Shown piece after piece: positions 9,608 through 21,194 of a stretch of DNA of 64,000 nucleotides. The position numbers and the translations under genes were made by a program. The stretch covers positions 25,733,835 through 25,797,834 of the forward strand of contig NC_003076.8 of assembly GCF_000001735.4 (NCBI RefSeq), in the 5' to 3' direction. The stretch is from Arabidopsis thaliana (Eukaryota > Streptophyta > Magnoliopsida > Brassicales > Brassicaceae). The notes under the pieces were generated by a model. That model saw nothing but the letters and a program-made list of their open reading frames with translations. It had not been told where the DNA came from and did not search any database. Position 1 is the first letter of the stretch. Every line of letters starts with the position of its first letter.

Positions 9608-12600
9608 ATGGAGCGAAATAGCGTTAAATTTCATGCAGAGAAGAGATCCGGAGCGTTTGATCCAGGTTCAGGATTCGGATCTTCCAAGAGGGTCAAAACG
9701 CATCACACGCAGCTGCTCTCAGCTCTGGTTGTGCCGGTGGGACACGCGGCGTTTAGATTGCTCTGCCCTTTATCACACGTCGGTGCGGTGATTGGAAAAT
9801 CTGGAAACGTAATCAAACAGCTCCAACAATCAACCGGAGCTAAGATACGGGTCGAGGAGCCTCCGTCTGGGTCTCCGGATCGGGTCATCACGATAATCGC
9901 ACAAGCAGATTCGAAATCAAGGGTGAAATTGGGTGCTAATAACAATGGCAATGCAGAAGGAGAGAAAAAGGAGGAGGAAGTTGAGGTATCTAAAGCACAA
10001 GGAGCGTTGATTAAGGTATTCGAGCTTTTAGCGGCGGAAGCTGATAGTGATACGGTCGTGTGCCGATTGTTGACGGAGTCTAGCCATGCCGGTGCTGTGA
10101 TAGGCAAAGGTGGTCAAATGGTTGGGAGTATTAGGAAAGAAACTGGCTGCAAAATTTCTATACGGATTGAGAATTTGCCGATTTGCGCTGATACTGATGA
10201 CGAGATGGTGGAGGTACGAATTCTAATTGATACTAAATTTAGAAACTATGAATATCTCTTTGGAGAAAATGTTTTGAGCTGAAACGTTGGTTTAGCACTC
10301 TATAGATGCTTGTTTTTTTGCAGATTGTAATGTATTGGTTTTCATATTGAACTATGGCAGGTTGAAGGAAATGCTATCGCTGTAAAGAAAGCTCTTGTGT
10401 CTATCTCCCGCTGCTTGCAAAATTGTCAATCGATTGACAAGGTAAGGATGGTTGGAAACAGACCTCTCGAAAAAGAGTTCCAAGCATCTTTGCATAGGCC
10501 TATAGAGACAATAATTCAGGAGTCACTTCCTAGGTCCGTTGAAGTTAACCCTTACGATTATAGGCTGAGAAACGACGAGATATTTCCCCGGGGCACTGTA
10601 GCTCGGGCTAATGATGTGATTCCTCATGATACTTTGCATCTTAGGCGTATCGAGGCGGTTCCCCAGGGTGCTTTACGCATGCATATTGAGGCAGACCGGC
10701 AAGATGTTTTACGCAGGCATGTTGAGGCGGACCGGCAAGATGCTTTACGCAGGCGTATTGATGTAGTTCCTCAAGAAACGTTATACATGCCTTCTGATGT
10801 TCTCAGGGGAGATTGTTTTCGACAGCATAGAGAGAGGGATGATTCTCATGATTCCTTGCATAGACCTTTCGAAATGGTTCCACGTGATGCTATGGGCATG
10901 CCTTTTGAGTCGTTTCCACGTGATGCTTACGGAAGGCCTATTGAAACAATGACACAAGAAACTCTTCGTGGGCAAAGTGCAGATTATCTTGCACATCGTT
11001 ATTCGACTTTAGACACACATCCTCACAGCTTCACTACGTCTGCTTCAATGGCTAACACTGCCACCATGAAGCCACCTCCATCAGAAGTGGAAGTAGGGAA
11101 CCAAGATGTGGTTTTTAAGATACTTTGTTCCACTGAGAATGCTGGCGGAGTTATCGGGACTGGAGGTAAAGTTGTCAGGATGCTTCATAGCGAAACAGGT
11201 GCCTTCATAAATGTGGGAAATACACTTGATGATTGTGAAGAACGTCTGATTGCAGTAACTGCATCAGAGGTTGGTGTTTTCTATTTCTTCCCATTTTCAT
11301 GGATGCTTATGCAGTACTGTTCCATCTATTTACTATCCTTGGTTGATAATTGTTGCTTGTTCATCATGTAGAACCCTGAATGTCAAAGCTCGCCAGCCCA
11401 GAAAGCGATTATGCTTATTTTTTCAAGATTATTTGAGCTTGCCACTAACAAAATCCTAGATAATGGCCCAAGGTCATCTATCACTGCACGGCTTGTTGTC
11501 CCAACAAGTCAGATTGGTTGTGTGCTGGGAAAAGGAGGTGTTATTGTTTCGGAAATGCGGAAAACCACTGGGGCTGCAATTCAAATTTTGAAGGTTGAGC
11601 AGAACCCAAAATGTATTTCAGAGAATGATCAAGTTGTGCAGGTACTTAGATCATTTGTTGACCTTATGGTTATGGTACATATTCCACGTGACAATCTCTC
11701 ATCTGATTTGTGAGCATAATTTGGAATTAGCATGCTAAATGTTAGTGGTTTGCTTTTCATTACCGAATCCTGTGTTGGTCTCTATTCACCTTGCACACTT
11801 GTCAAAAGTTGGTGGTGTTTTAGTTATTGCTACATTCTGAAAGAAATTGAAAGATTCATGCAAACAGAGAGTTAAAAAGATCATTTACTGTAAACTTGGT
11901 TGAGAGATTAACTCGGTCATATTGTAAGCTCCATTGTTCCTTAAGTTGTCTGGCATAAACTAATTCTTTACTGGCCAATAGATTACAGGAGAGTTCCCTA
12001 ATGTGAGAGAAGCCATTTTCCATATTACAAGCAGGCTGCGAGACAGTGTTTTCTCCAACTCAATGAAAAATTCCTTAGCCAAGAGCAGCTCCGCCTTAAC
12101 TACTGAGAGATTCTACGACAGACAATCAGACAATCCTCTGTCTATTGGGTCTCATCAATCCGTTAGTAATCCAGCTACCAACTCCTCAAGTCTGCACAGA
12201 AGATCTGAGGATTCCTTTTTAAGTGGGTCTCATTCATCAGTTAACTATTCCAGATCAGTTGGCACAGATCCTTACATAAGACCAGAAGACCCATTTCCTG
12301 ATAGGTTTAATCCCTCAGCAGGCTATTCTCATAATTTTGGTCGGCGGTTTACCATGGACCACAGTGATAACTCCCATCACTTAACTGAGGCCCCATCTCG
12401 TTTGTGGGCGTCCCCGGTATGTCTCCATCTCTCTGTATTCTCCCATCCTCCCCTTTCTGCTGTACATAAGTACTTGTTGATACTCCCATTCTTCCTCTAC
12501 ACATTCAGATTTTGAACATTTGTGCTTCTATCTAACTTCTGTAGCTGATAGACATAGTTTTTATGTAGCCTCCAGCAGCTCCAAGAGGCTTATCTGATGC

Positions 12601-13546
12601 CAGTGGCGGATTATCTTCTGCAAGGGCTGGCCATGTACTTGGCAGGTAAAAGCACTACAATTATAGACAGTTATGTGAGATAATTACTCTGATCTTTGTG
12701 TAGTTTACATGCTCGCTTGGTCTTTTCTAGTGGACACAAATCTGCCATCGTTACAAACACTACCGTGGAAATTAGAGTTCCAGCTAATGCTATGAGCTTT
12801 GTGTATGGAGAGCAGGGTTACAATCTGGAACAACTGAGACAGGTAAGCCATTTTTTGTTTACAAATCTTTTATTGGTTTTCCCCATAGCGTCATCCAAAA
12901 GAGGTTAGGCCATGATTAATTGCTCCACAAGAGCAGCCATAGGTTTTGGTTTCCATTGGCTGCTCTTATACGTAAGTGAACTCTAGGGTTACTAAAAACG
13001 GAAGTGAACTCTAGGGTTACTAAAAAGAAAGCATGAGAAAATAAAATTCATATACGTAAAGTCTTATACATGGTGCAAACAATCGTGCTACCATTAATCT
13101 AAGTCAATAGGAGTCTAGGACTATTCTCAACGATGTATAACTTTACTCAAAAAAAACTGTTTTAAGTCACGAAAACTCCATCTTCGTTGAAGTACTCAAC
13201 GTTTGTTCCATTATTCAGTGTTACAGTCGTTGTTTAAAAACAGAATTTTCATCTAGCCCCATCAGTCTGAAATAATCATCTACAGACCAAATAATTAGTG
13301 TCATAAAGATGAAGTAGCACCCCGTTGGTTGACTTAAACGGCTTAAGCATAGCTTATACCATTTGATGCTTGTTTACTCAGATATCGGGTGCAAGGGTCA
13401 TAATCCATGAACCTCCTCTAGGAACAAGTGACAGGATCATTGTCATATCTGGAACACCTGATCAAACCCAGGCTGCCCAAAACCTTCTTCATGCCTTCAT
13501 CCTTACAGGTGAAACCTCATTGTCCAAAAAATACAACCTAAACTAG
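9608..13546 (+). CDS. HEN4: Five-KH-domain RNA-binding protein HEN4
   Basis: Nuclear KH protein that, with HUA1 and HUA2, promotes correct processing of AGAMOUS pre-mRNA (established knowledge for HEN4, AT5G64390). Seven exons join in frame: 9608-10213, 10361-11269, 11372-11641, 11982-12416, 12569-12645, 12731-12842, 13382-13546, giving 857 residues. GXXG loops mark the domains: KH1 GKSG (about 63), KH2 GKGG (about 166), KH3 GTGG (about 468), KH4 GKGG (about 558), and KH5 GEQG encoded by exon 6. KH3 and KH5 depart from the basic GKGG form, so their RNA contact may differ. Between KH2 and KH3 lies a Glu/Arg/Asp-rich linker built of about a dozen 13-residue repeats (residues about 247-405). A Ser-rich segment (about 610-740) separates KH4 from KH5. 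Intron 6 is the longest (539 bp). Confidence 0.97.
12974..13024 (+). repeat. 28-bp tandem duplication in HEN4 intron 6
   Basis: The unit starting AAGTGAACTCTAGGG occurs at 12974 and again at 13002 with almost no change, both ending in TTACTAAAAA. Each copy contains the telomere-like TAGGGTTA. It lies inside an intron and is probably neutral. Confidence 0.75.
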
Positions 13547-13986
13547 AACCACACACTTATAACCATACAGAAAACAAAAAAAAGGAAACGAGCTCTCACA
13601 TGTTTCTTGTCCCTTTTATTTAATCTCCCTTTTTTTTTGTTGATTTGGATCTTTTGAACTCTTGTACAATATCTTTTTCGTTTTAAGTACTTTGAAGGAA
13701 TCAGTTTGATGTCTTGCCTAAAATTTTCTTCTTTTATCCCACATTATTACGCATGGAACTGAGATTTGATTGACAGTATATAGAGGGACAGTCATTGTCA
13801 TAAAATGTTCGGTACTAGATGTTTACAAAAGGAAAACTTGATAACAACGGGTCAATATGTTGGCTGCTTTGGATTGCTAAAACCTGCTTGCACAATTTCT
13901 TTGTAGACTGCCTTTTTTCCAGCTTTTGTCACCTTCTTTAGCTATGAAAATCAAATGGTAGAAAATTTATAGGAATTTTACTCTAT

Positions 13987-14057
13987 AAGTTCCAGAATCA
14001 AAGTTGTTTGACAAAAAAAAAAGAAAAAAAAAAAAAAAAAAAGTTCCAAAATCAAAG
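13987..14057 (+). mobile_element. Tiny poly(A) retroposon-like insert with target-site duplication
   Basis: Direct repeats of 17 bases beginning AAGTTCCA sit at 13987-14003 and 14041-14057, differing at one position. Between them are 37 bases: TTGTTTGAC followed by A10, one G and A17. A poly(A) tail flanked by a duplicated target is the signature of LINE-mediated retroposition, and a TTGAC-like end before the A-run resembles plant SINE 3' ends. At this length it would be an almost fully 5'-truncated copy. Replication slippage is the alternative. Confidence 0.5.
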
Positions 14058-14650
14058 CCTGAAAATTGTTACCGTCAACAGAGTTTCACTGATGGTTTTG
14101 TAAACCCCTTCATTTTATAGCTTTCACAATCTCAGAACATTTGTTCTTTCTGTAGCAAAACTACACTACAAACTTTATCAGAGATTCTATACACATTTGA
14201 TATACCATACTCGCTATCAGTAATCAAATCAATAGTAATGCAAAATTAAGATTCATGCGTAAAAATAGTGCAAAAGCGAAAAAAACTATGAAATTTGAGT
14301 CTATAGAAGAGGGTCTTGCGAGGTTGAATAATATTCGTATATATTTGTACATTACGTTTGTTCGTTATCATCCAAAGATGAAGAAGATCTTCCTTGGAGT
14401 TAACTTCCTCAGAATCAGATGTGGAGCTTTTGTACTATAAACATCAAACCCCCAGCCATTCATTCCACTTTTTTTTTACAAATTACAAGTATGTAAAAGA
14501 TATTTTTCTTATAATTTTTTGTTGACTAATTTTTTATATATATAATTTCGCTAGTGTAAAGGTACTTTGAAATATGAATTTCCTCGATGTCGAAAGTTAT
14601 GTTTGATCGTTGAATTTGATGCGAAAAAGACGAGGAAGAATGATTTGAGG

Positions 14651-14880
14651 GATAAGTAACAAAAGTCAGATATTTTGGGCTTTTCTAGAATCTTATGTTT
14701 GGGCCCAAATTAAATAACGGATGATTTAATGGATAAGTAAGTAGCAAAAGTCAGATTGTTTGGGCTTATCTAGAATCTTAGGTTTGGGCCAAAATTAAAA
14801 CAACGGATGATTGATGGAGGTCAGATATTTTTGGGTCTTTCTAGAATCTTAGGTTTGGGTCAAAAATTAAATAACGGAAT
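14651..14880 (+). repeat. Three-copy tandem repeat carrying site II motifs
   Basis: Copies at 14651-14731, 14732-14816 and 14817-14880 (the last lacks its first part). Each contains CAGAT, a TGGG motif, TCTAGAATCTTA, a second TTTGGG motif and AACGGA. The first two copies carry TGGGCT and TGGGCC (14676, 14700, 14761, 14785); in the third both have changed to TGGGTC. The array ends about 210 bp before the start of a gene for a mitochondrial-type twin-CX9C protein. Confidence 0.85.
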
Positions 14881-15087
14881 ATTTGCTAGTTGTAAAATTA
14901 TCGACTTACAAACCACTTAAAAACAGACACGTCTACATATACGCGTGGCTTGACCTCGACTCCAGTTTTTTATTTTTCCTTATAAATAACCGCCTCCACA
15001 AAACGTGGTCGCTTAATAGCTTTTTTTGTATTCTCTCCATTTGCTTAATCTCATTTTCGTTTCACCGCCGTCTCTCTCTATATCAAA

Positions 15088-16348
15088 ATGGGTCGCCGTA
15101 GCTCAGGAGGTAAAGTTTCTTTCTCTTTCCGATTATAGATCTATCTGTCCGATTCTATTGACTCTGGATGATGACGTTAAACGTTTTGTTTTGGTTTGGG
15201 TTCGTTTCGATTATGCGTGTATCGCACCGATCTAGGGTTTACCTTGTTATTGACCTTATCGGATATTAGATAATCAAATATTCTTAAGGTATTAGGCTTG
15301 GTTTAGTTTCCAATTCGAGACATGGTTGTCATTGATTTCATTGTTGATGTCAAAAAAAAAAATTCCTTGTTTTTGTGATATATCTCTCATTTTGACTTCA
15401 TTTGTGCAGGAAGATCTGCCCCTCGCCCTCGTCCTGCTGCTGCACGCAGCCCAGCTCCTCAACCTGGTACAAATCTTTGTCTCCGAAATTGTGTTTTTTT
15501 GCTCTTAGTTATGACTTATTCAATCCATTCCGCTGGATTCAATTATTTATAAATCATTCTTTCTGGGTTTTGTTTTGCAGTACACCGTGCACCTCCTCCA
15601 GCTCCAGCTCAGGCCAGCGGTGGTGGTGGTGGCATGTTCTCAGGCATTGGTTCAACCATTGCTCAGGGTAAATCAGCCTAATTATTTCTGTTTAATTTTG
15701 AAGCTATTATTTGTCTCTCTATATACGACCCCAATTGTTTTGTCTGGAATCGTCTTTCCTTACCTGTTTGTTTGTGTTTTTGGGAAATAGGTATGGCTTT
15801 TGGTACTGGAAGTGCAGTTGCACACAGGGCTGTTGATTCTGTGATGGGTCCACGAACCATTCAGCATGAGGCTGTTGAGGCTGCTTCTGCATCTGCAGCC
15901 CCTGCTGGAAGCGCCATGCTTTCTAGCACCTGTGACATTCATGCTAAGGCTTTCCAAGATGTAAGTTTTAAATCTTTTTCTCATGCTTTCACACTCTCTC
16001 TGTATTTCTGTTATAGGATCAGATTTGTCCGGATTCTTAATTGCATGATAGAATTCGTTCTGAAACATTTGAATTCATTTTTATCTCTGCTGAACGTTTA
16101 CATAGCTCAGTGATTTAGATGGGTGTTGTTGACTCTAGTGAAGCGCGCACATTGAAACTTGTTTCCTTACATTGAATAAAATGATGGGATAATCACATTT
16201 TCATTGTTGACGTCAAGCAAATCCATTGTTCTTTTTTAAATGAATGCAGTGCATCGGCAGCTATGGAAGCGAGATTAGCAAATGTCAGTTCTACATGGAC
16301 ATGTTGTCCGAGTGCAGGAAGAACTCTGGTTCCGTGATTGGTGCCTAG
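15088..16348 (+). CDS. AT12CYS-1: Twin-CX9C (CHCHD2/10-like) mitochondrial protein
   Basis: Five exons (15088-15109, 15410-15466, 15581-15667, 15791-15960, 16250-16348) give 144 residues. The N-terminus (MGRRSSGGRSAPRPRP) is basic, Ala/Pro-rich and lacks acids, like a mitochondrial presequence. A Gly/Ala-rich hydrophobic segment follows (GGGGMFSGIGSTIAQG...). The C-terminus has a CHCH fold with two exact CX9C pairs, C-DIHAKAFQD-C and C-QFYMDMLSE-C, oxidised by the Mia40 import route in the intermembrane space. This order is that of human CHCHD2/CHCHD10 and yeast Mix17. I recall it as AT5G64400, one of two Arabidopsis At12Cys genes; which is numbered 1 or 2 I am less sure. The promoter has repeated site II motifs, common in nuclear genes for mitochondrial proteins. 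Confidence 0.93.
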
Positions 16349-17086
16349 AGTTTCCATTTCTCCTATTTGTTTTATCTTAAAGAATTATCCAGCTGTGATG
16401 ATGCTGAGAATTTGGATATGATGATATGATCAAATAACAGTATTATGTTTCCAGAACCTGAAACTGCATGGTTGAAGTCTTATTATGGGTAATCGTTTTT
16501 AAGACTTGGGTTCTATCCCTTTTTAAACAAATAATGCAAGTTTTTTTGTAAAGTCTTTTGGGTATGTTTTGCTTTTTGTTAGCTTGGGATGAAAAACGCC
16601 AACATATCATCCTTTTACAATGCTTTTATGTCGTCCCGATTTTGGATCACAAGTCTGATTTGAATTCCTGGCTGCCATTCCGAAACGGCGTAGTTTAAAT
16701 TGAGTCAACGTCTTTAATTCCCTCATACTCACCGTTTCCAAAATCCTCCAGAAAGAGCGTAACTGCATTCATATTGATGATCTTGATTCTGAGTCCAACG
16801 CTGTTGTGGTTGTGTCCAGCTCCATGACCTTCTCTATTTATTGAAAGATGTTCCTTCTCAAAACCGGTTGTATGTATTCAACGAAAACTATATGGATCGG
16901 ATCCATTGGATCCTTATCAAAACCGGTTGTTTTGGAAGGTCTATACAACTATTTTTCTGTGCTTATGTAACAATAATTTGTTCGGTACGATTTTAGATGG
17001 ATTTTTGTTTGATTTTTTTTTGAAATTCTTAATTAGTTACTTTGTGTATCATACATTGTTGAAACACACCAATGGATCCTTTAAGA
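16349..17086. other. Spacer between convergent CHCH and OPT4 genes
   Basis: 738 bp, the region where two genes end toward each other. It holds their 3' UTRs. A 13-base direct repeat (CAAAACCGGTTGT) occurs at about 16859 and 16918, flanking a short GGATCC-rich palindromic patch. No gene seen. Confidence 0.5.
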
Positions 17087-20000
17087 TTATTTAACCGGAC
17101 AACCATCAACAATTACTCCTCTAGCGGTTGGACATTTAGCTAGATCACAATGTTCACCTCTTGTTCCCCACCAGTCCAAACTCTTTTCCTCCATCCCCAC
17201 CGAGAAGTACAACAAAACCGCCATGAAAGCTACACCGGCATCCATAGCGGCTGAGAGAACGTAGTTATACCTCTGCCACCAACTTTTCCTGTACCGGAAC
17301 ACAAACAAGTTGAATATCGTCCCCACCAATATCCACGAGTTGTAGTTCACCGCGGTCGCAGGTGGCATCATTGCGGTTGCTCCTAGAAGAACAGGGAGAT
17401 TTACAAGTGGAATCCAAGAACGTTTTGGGAACGCTTTGTGCAATGACCACACTATGACTGGTCCTAATGCACCTCCGAGGAAAAACCAGTTCATGGCCGC
17501 ATAGTTTCCCTGAGAACCAAAAATCCGTTTTGGTCCGACCAATCCCCAAATGACCGATGCATCGAAGAAAACACGGTCACCCGGACATGTCCATGGACTG
17601 TTGGGAGGTAGAAGTTCCTCTTGACATATGTTTTTGATAGAGTTTAACTGCCACCATGCGACCGTTATGTTGATTGTTCCGGCAAGAATTGTACCGATGA
17701 ATTGAACCAAGAACATGGATCTAGGTGGGATCTTCATGTAATGACCAAGTTTGAAGTCATTTAAGAAAGAGACTGCTTGTGCCATACTCATGTATCCATA
17801 GACTTTGAAGCATACGTTTGCGATAGGTCGTCCCGGGTAAATGAGTCCCATTGCGTACTCTGTTATTATATTCAATCCCGGTGTCTGCAAAACAAGTAAA
17901 CAATGATTAGCTCGTTCTTTGCAATATAAACCAACCATGGATTAATATATGGTCAATATTGCTTACTTGGTTAGTTGTTGCGGTTATGATGCTTATCGGG
18001 AGTGTGAAGACGAAAGCCATCGCGCTTGCGAACACAAGTCCCCACCAAGGCATTTGAACCTCATCGTTCAAGAAAACACATAATGCAAGAGAGATAAGTA
18101 GTGTCGCAGCCAACATTGAGTAAAACCACCATGAAGGTATGTCTTTATATCTCTTCATTAACCTAGTGTGTATATCTTCCTTGCCTTTGTATGAAACTCG
18201 AAACCTCTCAGAAATTTCCCTGTTAATACAAAAAAGTAATGATTCGATTACATATATGATATATCACTCATGCATATAAAAATAAGAATATGTTGCTATT
18301 TTGGTAGGCTACTTATAATACTTACTTGCCATAGAAGAGAGCTACATGAGTGAGCGTAGAAGCAATGGTGGCGAAACCAAGCCCATAGGTAAGAGCAAAG
18401 AACATGCTCAAGTTAATCCTTCCTTGTTGCTCATACTTAGCTAAATCGAGCTCAAAGTTATCATTCACGATCGCAGGAATATCATATGTATTACCAACCG
18501 ATGTGAAAAGATGCGACGAAAATATAGGAAACCTCGTAGCGTTATAAGAATCAAATCCCCAATAGGCTAAAGGCAAGACGAAGTAGATCAAAAGAACATA
18601 ACCGATGAAAACATTAGCGATGGCGAAGAAGGGGCTGATAAGTGGACTAAACAAGAAAGAGGCAACCGCGGTCCAGTCTAGTGTAAAGGCTCCAAGACCA
18701 AGACCTCTCATTCCAGAACCAATCTGTTGAGCAGTGACTGATCTTGGAAATGCCCAACAAACCCATGAGATGCTTGTGAGTGTTGTGAAGAGATAGCCAG
18801 GGACTATGTACCATCCAAAACTACAGACTAATGCTATCACAAAGAATTTTGCTCTCGTCATCCTTTGGTCGTCCTTCTCATGCAATGCCCTACATGAAAT
18901 TTTAAATTAATAAAAAAAAATCCAATTATTTATTCATATGATTTGGAGAGATTTCGAATCAATTGTAATTCGACTACTTACAAAATACACGTCATTAATT
19001 CGTCATAAGTATAATTATATATCAAGTTTTGTGTCAACATCTAATTTTTTCTAATTATCTCCAATTAATTATATCTTGAATAGTAAATACGCATAGACCC
19101 ACCATGTGCAACCACAGATTAAACAATTATAACTCCCGTGTATTGTTATTATAAATTCAAAAACTCAATTGTCGACGAAAATCAACGAATCAAAAACTTA
19201 ATTAAGACGATCGATAACGTATGGAACATCTTAATCATGATTATGAAATGTGGAAAGTGTTAAACAATTTGTGGACCACGAGTGAATGAGTTAAGTTCAT
19301 ACTCATGTAGACGCAAATTAAAAAGCCCGCCATATCTACAGCTTGACTCACGTGGATTCATTACATTATCTACGAAAACATTTTAAAATTTTTTTTGGCT
19401 CTTCTTGTAATAGTGTAATTTTCCTATAAATATGGAGACGTATGTATATATTATATTTTCGCGTTGCTATGTATGTATAAATGAATGGATAAGAACTTAA
19501 AGGTGGTCATGATCGATCAGAGGATAGCCCACAAGCGTGGACCATAATCATATTTTGGCTAAAGTTCATTGTTTTATAGGGGGTAATTTATTTTATGTAT
19601 ATTCAGTATATTGACCTATAGAGGAATCTCACTCTCTTTTTTGTTCTGAAAACCATCATAATTCATACACGTACGTGATGTATAAATAAGAAACTGGTGA
19701 GATGGTTGAAATCTAAAAAATAAACTGGTGTGAAAATTGGAAAATAATAATTGAGGAAAGTCAATGAGAGTGTGCACCCGCAATGGAGTCAAAACTTGAA
19801 AAACTAAAATCTTGCTAAACGATAGTATAAAGTAAGAGTATGTGAGTATGTCTTTGACTCTTTGGGATGTTTTTTGGGAAAAAAGATATGGATAAGCATG
19901 AATTTATACCCGTGTTATTATTTGACATGCAATGATAGAAATAAAATGTTTTTACTTTGGGATTAAGGTTATAAACTTAAAATTAATCAAAGTAATCCCA

Positions 20001-21140
20001 AAGTTGCTTTCTCCCGCATGTTATGTAGCTTTAAATGGTATAAGTTAGTACAATCCCTTATTATCCATGTGCTTATCATATCCCTTCTAATTAGAAAACT
20101 CACCTAAACAGTGACACTTGAACCAGAGTGCTAGGCCACCACATATGAGCCGGTTCGACCACATATTTCCTCAGTAAACCGGCCCAGCCATATCCCAATA
20201 CCTACAATTGTACATGTATACTTCACATCAACTATATATCAATAACATTCAAATATGAAATAAGTAACAAATGGCATCGCCGATGATATCACGCAAACCG
20301 ACAAATTTTCCTTTTAAACCAAAAGTCTAACCTATATTTTTATTTGTTCTGTAAAGAAATCATGCTGTTTGAAATATACAACATGATAAAGAAATTATCT
20401 TTCCTCAATTGAGAAGAAAAGTTACATGTCACTCAAAATTCCAATTTACAGAGAATTTTGTTTCATATAATTATTAACCGATTACATTGAATTAACGAAG
20501 CAGAGTATCATTAACATTAAGACGTAAATTTCTTGAAATATCTTAATCTTTCAACGCGTTTTTTCCGAATCTTCAATTATTTGGTGACTATTACCAAAAG
20601 TGATATATTTATTATACTTATATATAACAACAAAGCTGAGAAAATGATTAAAGTTACGAGTACCTGTGTAGTGATGATGAGGAGCCAGCCGGCAATAAAA
20701 GAGATACTCCGGCCATAAAAAGCTTTAATAATTGTGATGATACCAACCGCATAAGCCGACCCGGATCCGAAAGCACTACCCGCATTCGCAAATATCGATA
20801 TCAAAACATGCTCTTTCATGTTAAACGGACCCGGGTTCAGCGAGAACCGGGCCGATCCACAACCGGGTAACCCAAACCGGGTTTTGGGAAGCACCTTGGC
20901 CAAGAAATGACCGATAGGTAGTGTAGCCACCTGAACCGTGATTTGAGTGATTACGAGCGGTTCGGTTCGGTACGAGAAGAATTGGTTAAGGAAAGAGAGG
21001 AGAGAACATGAGATTAGACCCAAGAACCACATCCTGAATGTCCAAACCGGTAGTGTTGGATCGTCGGTGTTTGTTACCGTTAAACGGACTTCTTCAATCG
21101 GTGATGTATCTTCGTCGGAGAATTCGTCGGCGGTGGCCAT
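17087..21140 (-). CDS. OPT4: Oligopeptide transporter OPT4
   Basis: Proton-coupled plasma-membrane transporter of tetra- and pentapeptides (family knowledge). Five exons on the minus strand (20664-21140, 20104-20201, 18326-18889, 17967-18219, 17087-17884) join in frame to 729 residues, the normal OPT length. Many hydrophobic segments are visible, consistent with 14-16 transmembrane helices. The two family signatures are present: NPG in [12 protein letters not shown] near residue 103 and KIPPR in MKIPPRSMF in the last exon. The short acidic N-terminus ([20 protein letters not shown]) is cytosolic. Intron 2 (18890-20103) is 1.2 kb, AT-rich and unremarkable. The start is the first ATG of the frame. 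I recall the locus as AT5G64410. Confidence 0.97.
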
Positions 21141-21170
21141 TCCGGTTTAGTTTGTGTGTGAGTGTGAAAA

Positions 21171-21194
21171 AGAGAGAGAGAGAGAGAGACAGAG
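21171..21194 (-). repeat. GA microsatellite in the OPT4 leader
   Basis: An AG dinucleotide run 31 bases upstream of the OPT4 start codon, so CT-rich on the transcribed strand. Such CT-rich tracts near the start site are common in plant leaders. Confidence 0.85.

Larger units (their letters stand above)
13547..15087. other. Intergenic region between HEN4 and the CHCH gene
   Basis: 1.5 kb without a gene I can support. It holds a small poly(A) insert with flanking direct repeats (13987-14057) and a tandem repeat upstream of the CHCH gene (14651-14880). An open frame of 61 codons at 14255-14440 is low-complexity and unconvincing. Just before the start codon the DNA becomes pyrimidine-rich, as expected of a leader. 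Confidence 0.55.

Noticed and set aside
9703-10107. 134-codon minus-strand open frame opposite HEN4 exon 1
   Set aside because: It mirrors the codon pattern of the KH1-KH2 exon, has no family match and lies fully inside a well-supported coding exon.
14951-15087. Possible separate small gene before the CHCH gene
   Set aside because: Frames there are Ser/Leu/Phe-rich and overlap the pyrimidine-rich leader of the CHCH gene.
15402-16113. Plus- and minus-strand frames across the CHCH gene with Ser/Trp/Val runs
   Set aside because: They are other frames of the small exons and introns of the CHCH gene, which is fully explained by the 144-residue model.
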